A stretch of DNA of 64,000 nucleotides from Alphaproteobacteria bacterium. Lineage in GTDB: Bacteria > Pseudomonadota > Alphaproteobacteria > Caulobacterales > Parvularculaceae. Positions within the stretch are counted from its first letter, which is position 1, and the number at the start of each line of letters is the position of its first letter. This document shows positions 25,633 through 35,546 of this stretch, one piece after another. Made by a program: the position numbers and the translations under genes. The notes under the pieces are model-generated. The model saw only the letters and a list, made by a program, of their open reading frames with translations, had not been told where the DNA came from and did not search any database. Location of the stretch: assembly GCA_016125455.1 (NCBI GenBank), contig WGLS01000001.1, positions 496,001-560,000 on the forward strand, in the 5' to 3' direction.

Positions 25633-27213
25633 CTAGCTCAGCGCCGTCGCGACCGCCAGGACGAGGGCCGCGACGCCGGCAAACCAGAATGCGGCTCTGG
25701 TCATGCGGCCTTCACGCGCGAGCGCGCGGGCCAGCGCCGTCATCTCGGTCCGCGACCAGTCTTCGTGCAAAGCGCCGGCTCGCGCTGACGCCGCGCCGAT
25801 CATTTCGATGTAGCGGGGAATGTTCGGCGCAATATCGAGCGCTTTTTCGGTGGCGTCGCGCAATCGTTCGATTTGTCGCCGGGGGCCTACCGAATCCGCG
25901 ATGTAGTCGCGCACGACAGGCGCCGCCGCATCCCAAAGATTGATTTGAGGGTCGAGCGCGCGCGCGACGCCTTCGACGATAACCATTGTCCGTTGCAGGA
26001 GCACAAGCTCCGGACGCAGATGCATGTCGAACAGATCGGTAACGTCGAAAAGCTGTTGCAGGATGCGCGACATGTCCATGTTCGCTGCGTTGCGGCCGTA
26101 GAGCGGTTCGCCGACGGCGCGAAGCGCCTGCGCGAACTGGTCGACGGAGTGGCTTTCCGAAACATAGCCGGCGGCGAAGTGCGCTTTCGCCGTGCGCTGA
26201 TAGTCGCGCGTGACGAAGCCGTGAACGATTTCCGCGAACGTCCGGCGCGCCTCCTGGTCGAGACGGCCCATGATGCCGAAGTCTATAAGGACGATGCGGC
26301 CGTCGTCGCGCACCATGATGTTGCCCTGGTGCATGTCCGCATGGAAAAAACCGTGATTAAGCGCCTGGTTCAGGAAGAGTTGCAGGATATCCACCGCCAG
26401 CCTGCGTCGATCATGGCCCTTGCGGTCGAGTGCGTCGATGTCGCCGATCGGGGTCGCGTCGACCCACTCCAGCGTAAGGATCCGTCGTGTCGTCAGTGGC
26501 CAGACGATCTCGGGAATATAGATGCGCGCGTCGTCCTTGTGGATCTCGGCGAGCGCCGACGCCGCGCCGGCTTCCATCCGCAGATCAAGCTCGACCGCGG
26601 CGGATGACATCAGCGTTTCGACGAACTTCACCGGCTCAAGCCGCCGCGCCGCCGGCGCAAGTCCTTCTGCGGCTTTCGCCGCCCGCATGAAGGCGCGGAA
26701 TTCGATGGTCGCGCGCTGTTCTATGCCAGGCCGCAGCACTTTAACTGCGACGTCCTGCCCGTCGCCGGTCGTTGCGCGGTGAACCTGGGCAATCGACGCC
26801 GCCGCGATCGGCTCGGAAAAGCGGCTGAAGCACTCGTGCAGGGATTTGCCGAAGGCGCGTTCCAGCTCGCGAACAGCGAGCGCCCGGTCGAATGGCGGCA
26901 TCCTGTCCTGCAGTCGCGACAGGTCCCGGGCCATTTCCATGCCGATGATGTCGGGACGGGTGGCGAGCATTTGACCGAGCTTCACATAAGGCGGGCTCAT
27001 GGACTCAAAGGCCGCCGCCATTCGTTCGCCTGGCCTAAGTCGCCGAACCCCGTCGCGCGCGCGTCGGTTCGAGCCGATGCGCGAGACCGCGCCGAACGCC
27101 CGGACCAGCGGCGGCAATCGGTCCGCAAACTCCCGAGGGACAAGCGCATCATAGCGCGTCAGGCGATGCCCGGCGGCGATCAGGCGGGCCCAGTCGGCGA
27201 CAGCGGTCAGCAT
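25633..27213 (-). CDS. ubiB: UbiB-family ABC1/ADCK kinase-like protein (ubiquinone biosynthesis)
   Basis: 526 residues. It has the kinase-like motifs of the ABC1/ADCK/UbiB group: [20 protein letters not shown] (lysine in VKV), and the catalytic stretch [33 protein letters not shown]. The alanine-rich loop ([12 protein letters not shown]) replaces the normal kinase glycine loop, as in the family. Near the C-terminus there is at least one membrane segment ([19 protein letters not shown]). In bacteria UbiB is needed for ubiquinone formation, with ATPase rather than standard kinase activity. It starts at ATG 27213, overlapping the ubiE stop region, and is read with ubiE. Confidence 0.93.
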   Translation of the reverse strand: MLTAVADWARLIAAGHRLTRYDALVPREFADRLPPLVRAFGAVSRIGSNRRARDGVRRLRPGERMAAAFESMSPPYVKLGQMLATRPDIIGMEMARDLSRLQDRMPPFDRALAVRELERAFGKSLHECFSRFSEPIAAASIAQVHRATTGDGQDVAVKVLRPGIEQRATIEFRAFMRAAKAAEGLAPAARRLEPVKFVETLMSSAAVELDLRMEAGAASALAEIHKDDARIYIPEIVWPLTTRRILTLEWVDATPIGDIDALDRKGHDRRRLAVDILQLFLNQALNHGFFHADMHQGNIMVRDDGRIVLIDFGIMGRLDQEARRTFAEIVHGFVTRDYQRTAKAHFAAGYVSESHSVDQFAQALRAVGEPLYGRNAANMDMSRILQQLFDVTDLFDMHLRPELVLLQRTMVIVEGVARALDPQINLWDAAAPVVRDYIADSVGPRRQIERLRDATEKALDIAPNIPRYIEMIGAASARAGALHEDWSRTEMTALARALAREGRMTRAAFWFAGVAALVLAVATALS

Positions 27214-27217
27214 GCCG

Positions 27218-28021
27218 TCAGACCTTTGCGCCGAAATGAATGGCGGCGACCCCACCGGAGAGGTTCTCATATCCGACGCGTCGGAAGCCGGCGTCCGCGA
27301 TCATCCGGGCGAACCGCTCCTGAGTGGGAAAGCGGCGGATCGATTCAACGAGATAGACATAGCTTTCGCGGTCCGACGTGACGAACTCCCCGAGCGCTGG
27401 AATGACGTTGAAAGAGTAGGCGTCATAGGCGGCGCGCAGCGCTCCTACGGTCGGTTGCGAAAATTCAAGGCACAGGAACCGGCCGCCATATCTGAGCACC
27501 CGTCTTGCTTCGCGCAGCGCTTTCTCGATCCGGGTAACGTTCCTGATGCCAAATGAGATCGTATAGAGATCAACGCTCGCATCCGGCAGCGGCGTTTGCT
27601 CGGCGTCGCCGCAGACCCACATGGCGCCAAGCGCGGCGGCGCCTGCCGGCGCGGTCGATGCCTTGCCAACCCTCAGCATGCTGTCGTTCACGTCACAGAT
27701 GATCGCCGACGCCGGCGGGCGGCCTTGCGCTCCCTTGCGGCTTTTGGCGCGCGCCAGGAAAGAAGCCGCCACATCGCCAGTCCCGCCGGCCATGTCGAGT
27801 AGCCGCCGGCCCGGCTGCGGCGCGAGCCGGTCAATAAGCGTCGATTTCCACAGCCGGTGGACCCCCGCCGACATGAGGTCATTCATCAGGTCATAACGGG
27901 GCGCGACGGAATCGAAGACGTCGCGCACGAGGTTCGCCTTTTCCGTCGCCGCGACGGTCGCGAATCCGAACGACGCAAAAGCGGCGTCGGACTGATCGGG
28001 GTCATTGAAATCCGGTGGCAT
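27218..28021 (-). CDS. ubiE: Ubiquinone/menaquinone biosynthesis C-methyltransferase UbiE
   Basis: SAM-dependent C-methylation of the benzoquinol ring. 267 residues. Family motifs: [28 protein letters not shown] site [12 protein letters not shown] and [25 protein letters not shown]-type region (here [19 protein letters not shown]). A short N-terminal extension precedes the conserved start. It ends just before ubiB on the same strand (spacing -6 bases), the usual alphaproteobacterial pair. The 238 bases upstream up to ihfB hold both promoters. Confidence 0.95.
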   Translation of the reverse strand: MPPDFNDPDQSDAAFASFGFATVAATEKANLVRDVFDSVAPRYDLMNDLMSAGVHRLWKSTLIDRLAPQPGRRLLDMAGGTGDVAASFLARAKSRKGAQGRPPASAIICDVNDSMLRVGKASTAPAGAAALGAMWVCGDAEQTPLPDASVDLYTISFGIRNVTRIEKALREARRVLRYGGRFLCLEFSQPTVGALRAAYDAYSFNVIPALGEFVTSDRESYVYLVESIRRFPTQERFARMIADAGFRRVGYENLSGGVAAIHFGAKV

Positions 28022-28259
28022 GATCGGGTGATATCGCCGGGCTTGAAAGAATAGAAGCGACTTGACGCCACACGATTGTTCGCGGAAAGTAACCGTCTGA
28101 ATTTTCTCGCTTTTCGACGGCCTGGGTCCCCGGCGTCGTCACGTCAAGCGTTGGCGACCGGACGCAATGCCGGATAACTTCGACCCGGTCGGCTCCCGTT
28201 CGGACGACTTTGAATGTGAGGCTTAGAGGCGCGTCGCGCGCAGGCAGGAGAACGAGCGC

Positions 28260-28541
28260 ATGATCAAGTCCGAACTCGTGAACAAGCTCGCTGAAGAAAA
28301 CCCGAACCTCTTTCACCGCGACATCGAGAAAATCGTCTCTATCTTCTTCGGCGAGATTTCGGGCGCGCTGGTGCGCGGCGACCGCGTGGAATTACGGGGC
28401 TTCGGCGCGTTTTCGGTGAAGCATCGGCCGCCGCGAATTGGCCGGAACCCGCGATCTGGCGAACCCGTCAGAATTGACGAGAAGTTTTCGCCCTTTTTCA
28501 AGGCCGGCAAGGAAATTCGCGAGCGGCTGAACAAGGACTGA
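28260..28541 (+). CDS. ihfB: Integration host factor subunit beta
   Basis: DNA-bending HU/IHF-family protein, partner of IhfA, with roles in replication, transcription and recombination. 93 residues, normal length. The arm contains the DNA-minor-groove Pro in [22 protein letters not shown] lies about 9 bases before ATG 28260. It is followed by lapA and then trpF, the standard alphaproteobacterial order. Confidence 0.96.
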   Translation: MIKSELVNKLAEENPNLFHRDIEKIVSIFFGEISGALVRGDRVELRGFGAFSVKHRPPRIGRNPRSGEPVRIDEKFSPFFKAGKEIRERLNKD

Positions 28542-28627
28542 AGCTTGGGCGTCCCGCAATGCCTTTCGTCCGGCGTCGACGCGGCGCTAGAATGGCGTCG
28601 GTGTAGAATGCAGGCCGGAGCCTCGCC

Positions 28628-28963
28628 GTGAAGAAACTGCTGGGTCGTTTAATATGGGTCCCGCTCGGGTTCGCGTTCGTGGTGTTCCTAGCGGCGAACC
28701 GACAGCCGGTGTCGATCAGCCTTGACCCTGTCTCCACCGACAATCCCGTGATTCAGACGCCGGCGATCTGGCTCTGGTTCTGGCTGACGCTGTTCCTGCT
28801 GATCGGCTTCTTTCTTGGCGTTTTCGCGATGTGGGTGTCCGGCCGGGACCGTCGACTGAAAGCGCAGGAAGATCGTCGCGCGTTGAAGGAACTGGAGCGC
28901 GAAAACCAGATCCTGGCGGCGAGGTCGACTGGCGAAGCGCCGTTGATCGTCGCGGAAGGGTGA
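28628..28963 (+). CDS. LapA/DUF1049-family small membrane protein
   Basis: 111 residues with two membrane helices: near residues 8-24 (WVPLGFAFVVFLAANRQP) and 48-72 (WLWFWLTLFLLIGFFLGVFAMWV), then a cytoplasmic coiled coil (LKAQEDRRALKELERENQILA). The NRQPVSISLDP stretch after helix one fits DUF1049. In E. coli LapA acts with LapB in lipopolysaccharide assembly; the role here is by homology. It begins with GTG 28628 and lies 2 bases before trpF. Confidence 0.85.
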   Translation: MKKLLGRLIWVPLGFAFVVFLAANRQPVSISLDPVSTDNPVIQTPAIWLWFWLTLFLLIGFFLGVFAMWVSGRDRRLKAQEDRRALKELERENQILAARSTGEAPLIVAEG

Positions 28964-28965
28964 CA

Positions 28966-29688
28966 ATGGGTCGCCCGGGAAGCGGGCTCGCCAGTTACCA
29001 ATCGACGATCATCAAGATATGCGGCCTGCGAACCGCTGCCGACGCTAAAGCGGCGCGCGACGCCGGCGCAGACATTGTTGGCTTCGTCGTCGTGGAAGGC
29101 GCGACGCGAGCTGTGCCTGTCGATAAGTTGGCGTTTATTGCAAGCGACCTTCGAAAGGCGGGCGCAAAGAAGGTGGGTGATGCTGTCCGGATCGCCGCGC
29201 TGACCGTTAATGCGGACGACGAATTGATTCAGTCGATCTCGCCATTGGTTGATATCCTCCAATTGCATGGCGATGAAACGCCGGACCGCGCCGCGGCAAT
29301 CGGGCTGGCGACTGGCCTGGCGGTCGCGAAGGCAATCGGCGTGGCGGGCCAGGACGACCTTCGCCGTGCCGCAGCTTATGCTGGCCATGTCGACTTTCTT
29401 GTTCTCGACTCAGCGCCGTCGTCCGACGGACCGGAAAGAGGCGGCCTTGGGCGCGGGTTCGACTGGTCGTTGCTCGACGAATATCGCGGAGAAGCGCCGT
29501 TCCTTTTGGCGGGAGGGCTGACGCGGGCCAATGTGCGGGGCGCTGTCGCCGCTGCTGCTAGGAATGCAAAGTTTTCAGGGGTCGATGTATCGTCCGGGGT
29601 TGAGCGCGAGCGAGGCGTGAAGGACGCGGAATTGATGCGGGCATTCGTCGACGCCGCTCGCAGGCCAGGGGAAAGGGGCCCATCATGA
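28966..29688 (+). CDS. trpF: Phosphoribosylanthranilate isomerase
   Basis: Isomerises PRA to CdRP in tryptophan synthesis, a (beta/alpha)8 barrel of about 240 residues. Motifs: IKICGLRTAADA with the catalytic Cys, LQLHGDETPD, DFLVLDSAP with the catalytic Asp, and the phosphate loop FLLAGGLTRANV and GVDVSSGVE. ATG 28966 is used; the frame is open about 45 codons upstream inside lapA but the family match starts here. The lapA stop lies 2 bases before, so expression is coupled. It overlaps the next gene by 4 bases (ATGA). Confidence 0.95.
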   Translation: MGRPGSGLASYQSTIIKICGLRTAADAKAARDAGADIVGFVVVEGATRAVPVDKLAFIASDLRKAGAKKVGDAVRIAALTVNADDELIQSISPLVDILQLHGDETPDRAAAIGLATGLAVAKAIGVAGQDDLRRAAAYAGHVDFLVLDSAPSSDGPERGGLGRGFDWSLLDEYRGEAPFLLAGGLTRANVRGAVAAAARNAKFSGVDVSSGVERERGVKDAELMRAFVDAARRPGERGPS

Positions 29689-30317
29689 CATTTCGCTTCG
29701 TAAGCATGCTGGTTGTGGCGGCCCTTGCCGGCCCGATGGCGAGCGCTGCTGATGGCTCCCTGGAGGCAAAGGCGGTCGCAGGCCTTATGGCGGGCGGCAA
29801 GGTGATCGTGCTTCGCCATGCGAATTCGCCCGCTGGCCAGGCTGGCGCCGTTGGCATGACGGCGGGGTGCCGCCTCGCCGATGGTCGCGGCCTGGACGCC
29901 ATCGGCTTCGCGCAGGCAAGGGCCATGGGCGCATATCTCGCCGAGGCCGGCATTCGAATTTCCGCAGTCTACACGAGCGAAATGTGTCGGGCGTGGGACA
30001 CGGCGCGGCTTGCGTCGTCCGGGGGCGAGGCGGCTGCGGTTGAGGCGCTCGTTTCGACTGATGCAGCGATCGTTGACGCGTTCAAGACCCAGCTTGAAGC
30101 TGAAATCGTTGAAGACTGTCTCGACGGCGTTTGCGGCAATATCCTCCTCGCGAGCCATTCCAACGTCGTTCCCCAGTTCGGCGCGATTCCTGCCGAAGGC
30201 GAACCAGAGACGCCTTCCGGCGCGCTCTACGTGGTCGACCCCGCGACATGGACCGCCCTTGGCCGCGTCGACTTTATGGTTCAGACAGGCGACGACCCAA
30301 TGTCGGCGCGGCATTAA
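29685..30317 (+). CDS. Secreted histidine-phosphatase-superfamily protein
   Basis: 210 residues. A signal peptide ([21 protein letters not shown]) precedes the core. The phosphatase signature is VLRHANSP (RHA variant of RHG, residues about 43-50) and a second conserved His in LLASHSN; both are needed in the family for phospho-histidine catalysis. The substrate is unknown; related small proteins hydrolyse phospho-sugars or phospholipid heads in the periplasm. It overlaps trpF by 4 bases and lies 31 bases before trpB, so it sits inside the trp transcript even though it has no evident role in tryptophan synthesis. Confidence 0.88.
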   Translation: MTFRFVSMLVVAALAGPMASAADGSLEAKAVAGLMAGGKVIVLRHANSPAGQAGAVGMTAGCRLADGRGLDAIGFAQARAMGAYLAEAGIRISAVYTSEMCRAWDTARLASSGGEAAAVEALVSTDAAIVDAFKTQLEAEIVEDCLDGVCGNILLASHSNVVPQFGAIPAEGEPETPSGALYVVDPATWTALGRVDFMVQTGDDPMSARH

Positions 30318-30348
30318 CAGGCGCCGCGCGTCGCCACCCAGGATCCCG

Positions 30349-31581
30349 ATGACCGCGCTCGTTCCGAACAGCTTTCGCACAGGACCCGATGAATTCGGCC
30401 GTTTTGGCGAGTTTGGCGGCCAGTTCGTGGCGGAAACGCTGCAGCCGCTGATCCAGTCGCTCGGCCGCGAATACGCCCGGGCGAAGTCAGACCCTGCATT
30501 CGACGCCGAGTTACGGCACTACCTGAAGCACTACGTGGGCAGACCGTCGCCGCTCTACTTTGCCGAGCGCGTGACGGCGCACGTCCGCGAACGCGCCGGC
30601 GCTGGCAAGGGCGCGAAAATCTATTTCAAGCGCGACGAGCTCAATCACACCGGCGCGCACAAGATCAACAATTGCGTCGGCCAGATCCTTCTTGCCCGTC
30701 GGATGGGCAAGACCCGGATTATCGCGGAAACCGGCGCCGGGCAGCACGGCGTCGCGACGGCGACTGTCTGCGCGCGTTTCGGTCTGCCCTGCGTCGTGTT
30801 CATGGGCGCCACCGATGTGGAGCGACAGAAGCCGAACGTCTTCCGGATGCAGTTGCTCGGCGCGGATATTGTGCCCGTCACAAGCGGTAGGGCCACCCTG
30901 AAAGACGCCATGAACGAGGCGCTTCGCGACTGGGTGACAAACGTGCACGATACCTTTTACGTCATTGGCACGGCGGCGGGGCCGCATCCTTATCCGATGC
31001 TGGTGCGCGACTTTCAGTCGGTCATTGGCATTGAGGCGCGCGAGCAGATCGTCGAAGCGGAGGGCCGCCTGCCCGACGTCATCATGGCGTGCATAGGCGG
31101 CGGCTCGAACGCGATTGGCCTGTTCCACCCTTTTCTCGACGACAAGGACGTGGAGATCATTGGCGTCGAAGCGGCTGGCAAGGGCGTCGACTCCGGCGAG
31201 CACGCGGCGTCGCTGACAGGCGGCGCGCCCGGCATCCTGCACGGCAACAGGACATACCTCCTGCAGGACGATGACGGGCAGATTGTCGACGCCCATTCCA
31301 TCTCCGCCGGGCTCGATTATCCTGGCATCGGCCCCGAGCATGCCTGGCTGAAAGACATTGGCCGCGCGCAGTATCTTTCCGCGACCGACGACGAAGCGCT
31401 CGCCGCCTTCCAGCTCTGCGCAAAGCTCGAGGGGATCATCCCGGCGCTGGAGCCGGCCCACGCGCTCGCGCGCGCGATCGACAAGGCGGCCGAAATGGAC
31501 GCAGATCAGATCCTCGTCCTCAATATGTGCGGCCGCGGCGACAAAGACGTGTTTTCGGTGATGGAGTATCTCGCCGAATAG
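30349..31581 (+). CDS. trpB: Tryptophan synthase beta chain
   Basis: PLP enzyme that joins indole and serine to tryptophan in the alpha2beta2 complex with TrpA. 410 residues from ATG 30349; the frame is open upstream inside the phosphatase gene, but the family begins at [23 protein letters not shown]. The PLP lysine is in [14 protein letters not shown]; other blocks are [22 protein letters not shown] (phosphate cradle) and [19 protein letters not shown]. It lies 31 bases behind the phosphatase gene and has a normal AGGA site. The partner trpA lies about 4 kb away. Confidence 0.97.
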   Translation: MTALVPNSFRTGPDEFGRFGEFGGQFVAETLQPLIQSLGREYARAKSDPAFDAELRHYLKHYVGRPSPLYFAERVTAHVRERAGAGKGAKIYFKRDELNHTGAHKINNCVGQILLARRMGKTRIIAETGAGQHGVATATVCARFGLPCVVFMGATDVERQKPNVFRMQLLGADIVPVTSGRATLKDAMNEALRDWVTNVHDTFYVIGTAAGPHPYPMLVRDFQSVIGIEAREQIVEAEGRLPDVIMACIGGGSNAIGLFHPFLDDKDVEIIGVEAAGKGVDSGEHAASLTGGAPGILHGNRTYLLQDDDGQIVDAHSISAGLDYPGIGPEHAWLKDIGRAQYLSATDDEALAAFQLCAKLEGIIPALEPAHALARAIDKAAEMDADQILVLNMCGRGDKDVFSVMEYLAE

Positions 31582-31587
31582 GCGGAC

Positions 31588-32361
31588 ATGCGGATGTCGG
31601 ATGATTCATTCACACTCGTCATCACAAGCTGCGGGCGGTTCGACCTCCTGACGCGGACATTGGCGAGCCTGTCGCGTTGCCTCGATGAGCCGCCGGCCCG
31701 CGCGATCCTGATTGAGGATTCCGGCGACGCATCCGTCAGGGACGTGGCGCAATCCGCTGGGCCTCTTGTCGGCCGGCCAATCGAAACGATCGTCAACGAC
31801 CGCCGCCTCGGACAGATGGCTTCTATCGATCGCGCCTACGCGATGGTCAAAACGCCTTTCATCTTTCATTGCGAAGATGACTGGGAATTCACGCGCGCCG
31901 GATTCATTGCATCGTCGCGGCGCCTGCTCGACGCGATGCCCGATGTCAGCATGGTCGGCCTGAGGGATCGCTGGAGCCTCAATCCGCTGCTGCACAACCT
32001 GCCGGACGAGGAGCATGCGGGCGAAAGGGTATTCATGACCGACCCGGCGGCGCACCCTGAATACTTTAGCTACTCGTTCAATCCGGGCCTGCGGCGCCTA
32101 TCGGACTATCGCCAGATCGGTCCGTTCTCCGCGCTCGGCCACGAAGCGGATGTCAGCCTTGCGTTCAAGCGAGCAGGATTTCGAATGGCGTACCTTTCGG
32201 AGGCCGCGGTTGCGCATATCGGCGACGACCGGCATGTGAATGACCCGATGGGCCCGAAACGACCGACGAACCCATTCGAGCGCTGGGGCCGATCCGTCAG
32301 TAAGCGTATCAAGCGCGTTCGGCGCGCGGTTTCCGGTAGTGGTCATGGCGCAAGTCGCTGA
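31588..32361 (+). CDS. Glycosyltransferase family 2-like protein
   Basis: 257 residues. The N-terminal GT-A-like fold begins FTLVITSCGRFDLLTRTLASL and carries a metal-binding acidic motif HCEDDWEF (about residues 94-101), plus IEDSGDAS at the nucleotide-sugar region. Family members transfer sugars to lipid or polysaccharide acceptors; the actual sugar is unknown. The C-terminal basic tail (KRIKRVRRAVSG) may bind the membrane. It begins 6 bases after trpB and overlaps the O-antigen ligase gene by 17 bases, which points to a linked envelope function. Confidence 0.82.
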   Translation: MRMSDDSFTLVITSCGRFDLLTRTLASLSRCLDEPPARAILIEDSGDASVRDVAQSAGPLVGRPIETIVNDRRLGQMASIDRAYAMVKTPFIFHCEDDWEFTRAGFIASSRRLLDAMPDVSMVGLRDRWSLNPLLHNLPDEEHAGERVFMTDPAAHPEYFSYSFNPGLRRLSDYRQIGPFSALGHEADVSLAFKRAGFRMAYLSEAAVAHIGDDRHVNDPMGPKRPTNPFERWGRSVSKRIKRVRRAVSGSGHGASR

Positions 32362-33601
32362 GTTTCTCTATTCTCCCTCAGAGTTGCACCGAGGCGCGAC
32401 GTTCAGGGTTTTCTTCTGGATGCTGGCGATCGCCGCGATCCTCGGCCATCGCGCCTATGCGCCAATTCTGCTCGCGCCTCTGGCGGCGATTGACTGGCGA
32501 CACGCCTACTACTCTCGCCATGCGACCTTTCGATCCGTCGACCGACGATGGGTGGCGTACTTTTGCGCAGCCGGCGTTTTCTCGATCTACACCGCGGTTT
32601 CGGCGCTTTGGTCTCCGTTGCCTATGCAGGCTGACTGGGCCCTGCGCCTCGGCGCGTGCTTCCTGATTGCGCCGGTGTCGTTCCACAGCGTCGGTTACCT
32701 GACGCCAGCGACGCGCGAGCGCGCGGCCGCGGCGGTCGCATGGGCGACGCTCGCCATGCTCCTCCTGCTGACGTTCGAAGCGGCGACGAACGCCGCCATC
32801 CGTCAGGCATTGCCGCCGGAGGAAACCGTGGCGCGGGATTTCATCTCGCTCGGACGCGGCACGCTACTGCTGGTGCTGCTTGTCTGGCCCGCCCGACGGA
32901 TTTTCGCCGAGCGGTTAAAGCGCCCCTGGCTCGGCTGGCTGTTGGTCGTCGCGGCGACGTACCCGGCGTTGAAATTCTCTATCGTGACGAATGCAGCGAT
33001 GCTGGCCGCAGGGTTCATCGCTTACTGGGCCGCTCGCGCATTCGGCCGCAGCGTGGCCGCCTCGATATTCGCAATGGCGGCTGTCTTGATCTGGGCGACG
33101 CCCATGGCGGCGGTCATGCTGGACGCGCAGTCGGCGTATGAAGCGCTCCCCTGGCTGCCGGATTCGTGGGCGCAGCGGCTGTTCATCTGGGAGCGCGCCG
33201 GGGACGCCATCGCAGCGCATCCATTCGGCGGCGGCGTCGAGTATGCCCGCGCTATCAGCCGGCCAATTGACGCGGTGAGCATTAATGGGGTTGCGCTCAA
33301 TACCATGCCGCTGCATCCGCATAATCTCATCTTGCATGTCTGGATGGACCTCGGGGTCGTTGGCGCCCTGTGTCTTTGCGGCTTTTTGTTTGCGGGATGG
33401 CGGGGCCTTTCGCACGTTGGCGATCGCCATGAGGACCTTGCAACCGCTGCGGCGGTTGCGGCCGCCATTCTGGTGACGGCGATGACCGAGTGGAGCGTAT
33501 GGCAGGTCTGGCGCTTCGCGGCGGTGTGGATCGCGCTGATGGCCATCCGTCTCGCCTCTGGGCCAGCGCCGGCGTCCCATTTCGTGAGGCCCGGCCTTTA
33601 G
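32345..33601 (+). CDS. O-antigen ligase-like integral membrane protein (Wzy/WaaL)
   Basis: 418 residues with about ten membrane segments. The region around residue 324 reads PLHPHNLILHVWMDLGVVGALC, the conserved HPHN-x-x-L loop of O-antigen ligase and polymerase-family proteins. The gene starts at ATG 32345, overlapping the glycosyltransferase by 17 bases. It probably joins a polysaccharide to lipid A-core or polymerises sugars. No ABC exporter or Wzx flippase is in this neighbourhood. Confidence 0.85.
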   Translation: MAQVAEFLYSPSELHRGATFRVFFWMLAIAAILGHRAYAPILLAPLAAIDWRHAYYSRHATFRSVDRRWVAYFCAAGVFSIYTAVSALWSPLPMQADWALRLGACFLIAPVSFHSVGYLTPATRERAAAAVAWATLAMLLLLTFEAATNAAIRQALPPEETVARDFISLGRGTLLLVLLVWPARRIFAERLKRPWLGWLLVVAATYPALKFSIVTNAAMLAAGFIAYWAARAFGRSVAASIFAMAAVLIWATPMAAVMLDAQSAYEALPWLPDSWAQRLFIWERAGDAIAAHPFGGGVEYARAISRPIDAVSINGVALNTMPLHPHNLILHVWMDLGVVGALCLCGFLFAGWRGLSHVGDRHEDLATAAAVAAAILVTAMTEWSVWQVWRFAAVWIALMAIRLASGPAPASHFVRPGL

Positions 33602-33718
33602 CGGCGCGGGCGGATTGATTGCGCGCGGCGTGTTGCATCGGCTATTGGCTTATCGTCGCCGTCCCTCGGGTTGGCGCGAGGCCGCGGGATTGAATTGGCC
33701 GCAGTGAGGGGATTGGGG

Positions 33719-35479
33719 ATGTTTCGTTCTGGAAATGCGCTGCCTGGAAATGCTCTGCCTGGAAAAGCGCTGGCGGTCGTTGCCGCCTGCCTGTTCGTCG
33801 CCGCCTGCTCATCTTCGAAATCGATTGATGATCTCGCCAAGGTCGGCGCGCCTGACGCTGCGACGATGGTGTCGGTTGCGCAAGGCGAGCTTGTCGGACT
33901 GACGACAGCGCGCGGGGCGAAGGCATGGCTTGGCGTTCCGTTCGCCAAAGCGCCGGCGGGCGATTTGCGCTTTCGTGCGCCCCGGCCGCCCGAGCCCTGG
34001 TCCGGCGTGATGGAAGCGACGTCATTCGGGCACAGATGCCCGCAAATGACCAACGGCCTCAATCAGTCAGAAGGCGTCGCCCCCGGATTGCGGGTCGGCG
34101 ACGAAGACTGTCTTCGCCTGAATGTATTTGCCCCGGCGGATGGCGGCGAAGGCCTGCCGGTGATGGTCTGGATCCATGGCGGCGGCAATGTGTGGGGTCG
34201 CGCGAGCGCATATGATCCTTCCGATCTGGTGATGAACGAAAACGTCATTGTCGTGACGACCCAGTACCGGCTTGGGCCGCTGGGCTGGTTCGCGAGCGAG
34301 GCGCTGCGCGACGCCGCCGGCGCATCCGATGAACCGCTCGACGCCAGCGCGAACTTTGGAACGCTGGACCTTGTCGCGAGCCTCAGGTGGGTCCGCGACA
34401 ACGTCGCCGCATTCGGCGGCGATCCGGGGAACGTGACGATCTTCGGCGAAAGCGCGGGCGGCCACAATGTCGTGACCCTGCTGGCCGCGCCCCAGGCGGC
34501 GGGCTTGTTCCACAGGGCAGTGATCCAGTCAGGCAGCTTCGATTCCGTGAGCGTAGCCGAAGCCGAGAATGGCGGCCAGGATCTCATCAATCCGTCAACG
34601 GAAGTTATGGCGCGTCTCGGGGCGGCCAGCGCCGGCGATTTGCGCAACCTGTCGCTCGACGAACTCTTTTCCGCATTCGGATTTGAAGAAAACGGCGGCT
34701 TCCTTGACCTGCCAAAGATAATCACTGGCGATCCGGCGCTTCCGACGCCGACACTGCGCGAGGCGTTCGACGATATTGCAACGTTCAATGCGACGCCGAT
34801 CATCACCGGCACGAACCGCGACGAGATGAAGCTCTTTCAGGCGTTGGACCCGGAGCTTGTGAACGCGTGGCTTCGGTTCATCATCATCCCGAAAGACCAG
34901 GACTTCTATGATGCGCTGTCGGACTACCAGTCGCGCTTGTGGCGCGTGCGTTCGGTCGATGATCCGGCATCCCGGATGGCCAGGGCGGGCCATGGCGACG
35001 TCTGGGCCTACAGGTTCGACTGGGACGAAGCGGGCAAGTTTCTGCTGACTGATTTTTCGACCCTGTTCGGCGCCGCCCACGCATTCGAGATTCCGTTCGT
35101 GATGGGTAACTTCGAGTTCCTCGGCCCTGCGGACAGGTTTGTGTTCGCCAAAGAGACCAAGGAGAGCAGGGAGGACCTGTCGCGCGCCATGCAGCGGTAC
35201 TGGGCGGCGTTTGCCCGCACTGGCGCGCCGGGCGAAGCAGGCGGGCCGGCGTGGCGTCCCTACGCAGATGGCGCGAGCCTGATGCGATTTGACAGCCGCA
35301 ACGACGGCGGCGTCGAGGTGGTCAATGATGCTGACAGCCTGGGTGGCCTCCTGGAGGATCTGTCAGCGGACCCGCGTCTTGACGGCGGGGAACGCTGCCG
35401 CATTGCAGAGGCCCTCGTGCTGTGGGCGCGTGATATGGAGACGGAAATTCGCCGCGGCGCCGGCTGCACGTCTAGCTGA
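33719..35479 (+). CDS. Type-B carboxylesterase lipoprotein
   Basis: 586 residues. After a signal peptide containing three near-identical pentapeptides it has a lipobox [12 protein letters not shown], so it is probably an outer-face lipoprotein. The alpha/beta hydrolase body has [11 protein letters not shown] (oxyanion loop), the nucleophile Ser245 in FGESAGGHN, the acid in [10 protein letters not shown] and the His in [15 protein letters not shown], so the triad is complete. The substrate is unknown; it is in the cholinesterase/carboxylesterase B family. ATG 33719 has GAGGGGA upstream. It is flanked by the O-antigen ligase gene and trpA on the same strand. Confidence 0.9.
   Translation: MFRSGNALPGNALPGKALAVVAACLFVAACSSSKSIDDLAKVGAPDAATMVSVAQGELVGLTTARGAKAWLGVPFAKAPAGDLRFRAPRPPEPWSGVMEATSFGHRCPQMTNGLNQSEGVAPGLRVGDEDCLRLNVFAPADGGEGLPVMVWIHGGGNVWGRASAYDPSDLVMNENVIVVTTQYRLGPLGWFASEALRDAAGASDEPLDASANFGTLDLVASLRWVRDNVAAFGGDPGNVTIFGESAGGHNVVTLLAAPQAAGLFHRAVIQSGSFDSVSVAEAENGGQDLINPSTEVMARLGAASAGDLRNLSLDELFSAFGFEENGGFLDLPKIITGDPALPTPTLREAFDDIATFNATPIITGTNRDEMKLFQALDPELVNAWLRFIIIPKDQDFYDALSDYQSRLWRVRSVDDPASRMARAGHGDVWAYRFDWDEAGKFLLTDFSTLFGAAHAFEIPFVMGNFEFLGPADRFVFAKETKESREDLSRAMQRYWAAFARTGAPGEAGGPAWRPYADGASLMRFDSRNDGGVEVVNDADSLGGLLEDLSADPRLDGGERCRIAEALVLWARDMETEIRRGAGCTSS
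33729..33773. repeat. Three-copy 15-base imperfect tandem repeat in the esterase signal region
   Basis: Units CTGGAAATGCGCTGC (33729), CTGGAAATGCTCTGC (33744) and CTGGAAAAGCGCTGG (33759) encode repeated Gly-Asn/Lys-Ala-Leu-Pro pieces of the N-terminus, near the lipobox. Confidence 0.85.
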
Positions 35480-35546
35480 CGGGTTTCACGGGCGCACGGA
35501 CGCAAGGCGACTCAATCGTTTCCGGCAAAAATCAGGATCCAGGCAA

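Noticed and set aside
34063-34812. 249-codon minus-strand frame opposite the esterase
   Set aside because: Lies inside the esterase coding region, which has a complete catalytic triad; no motifs of its own.
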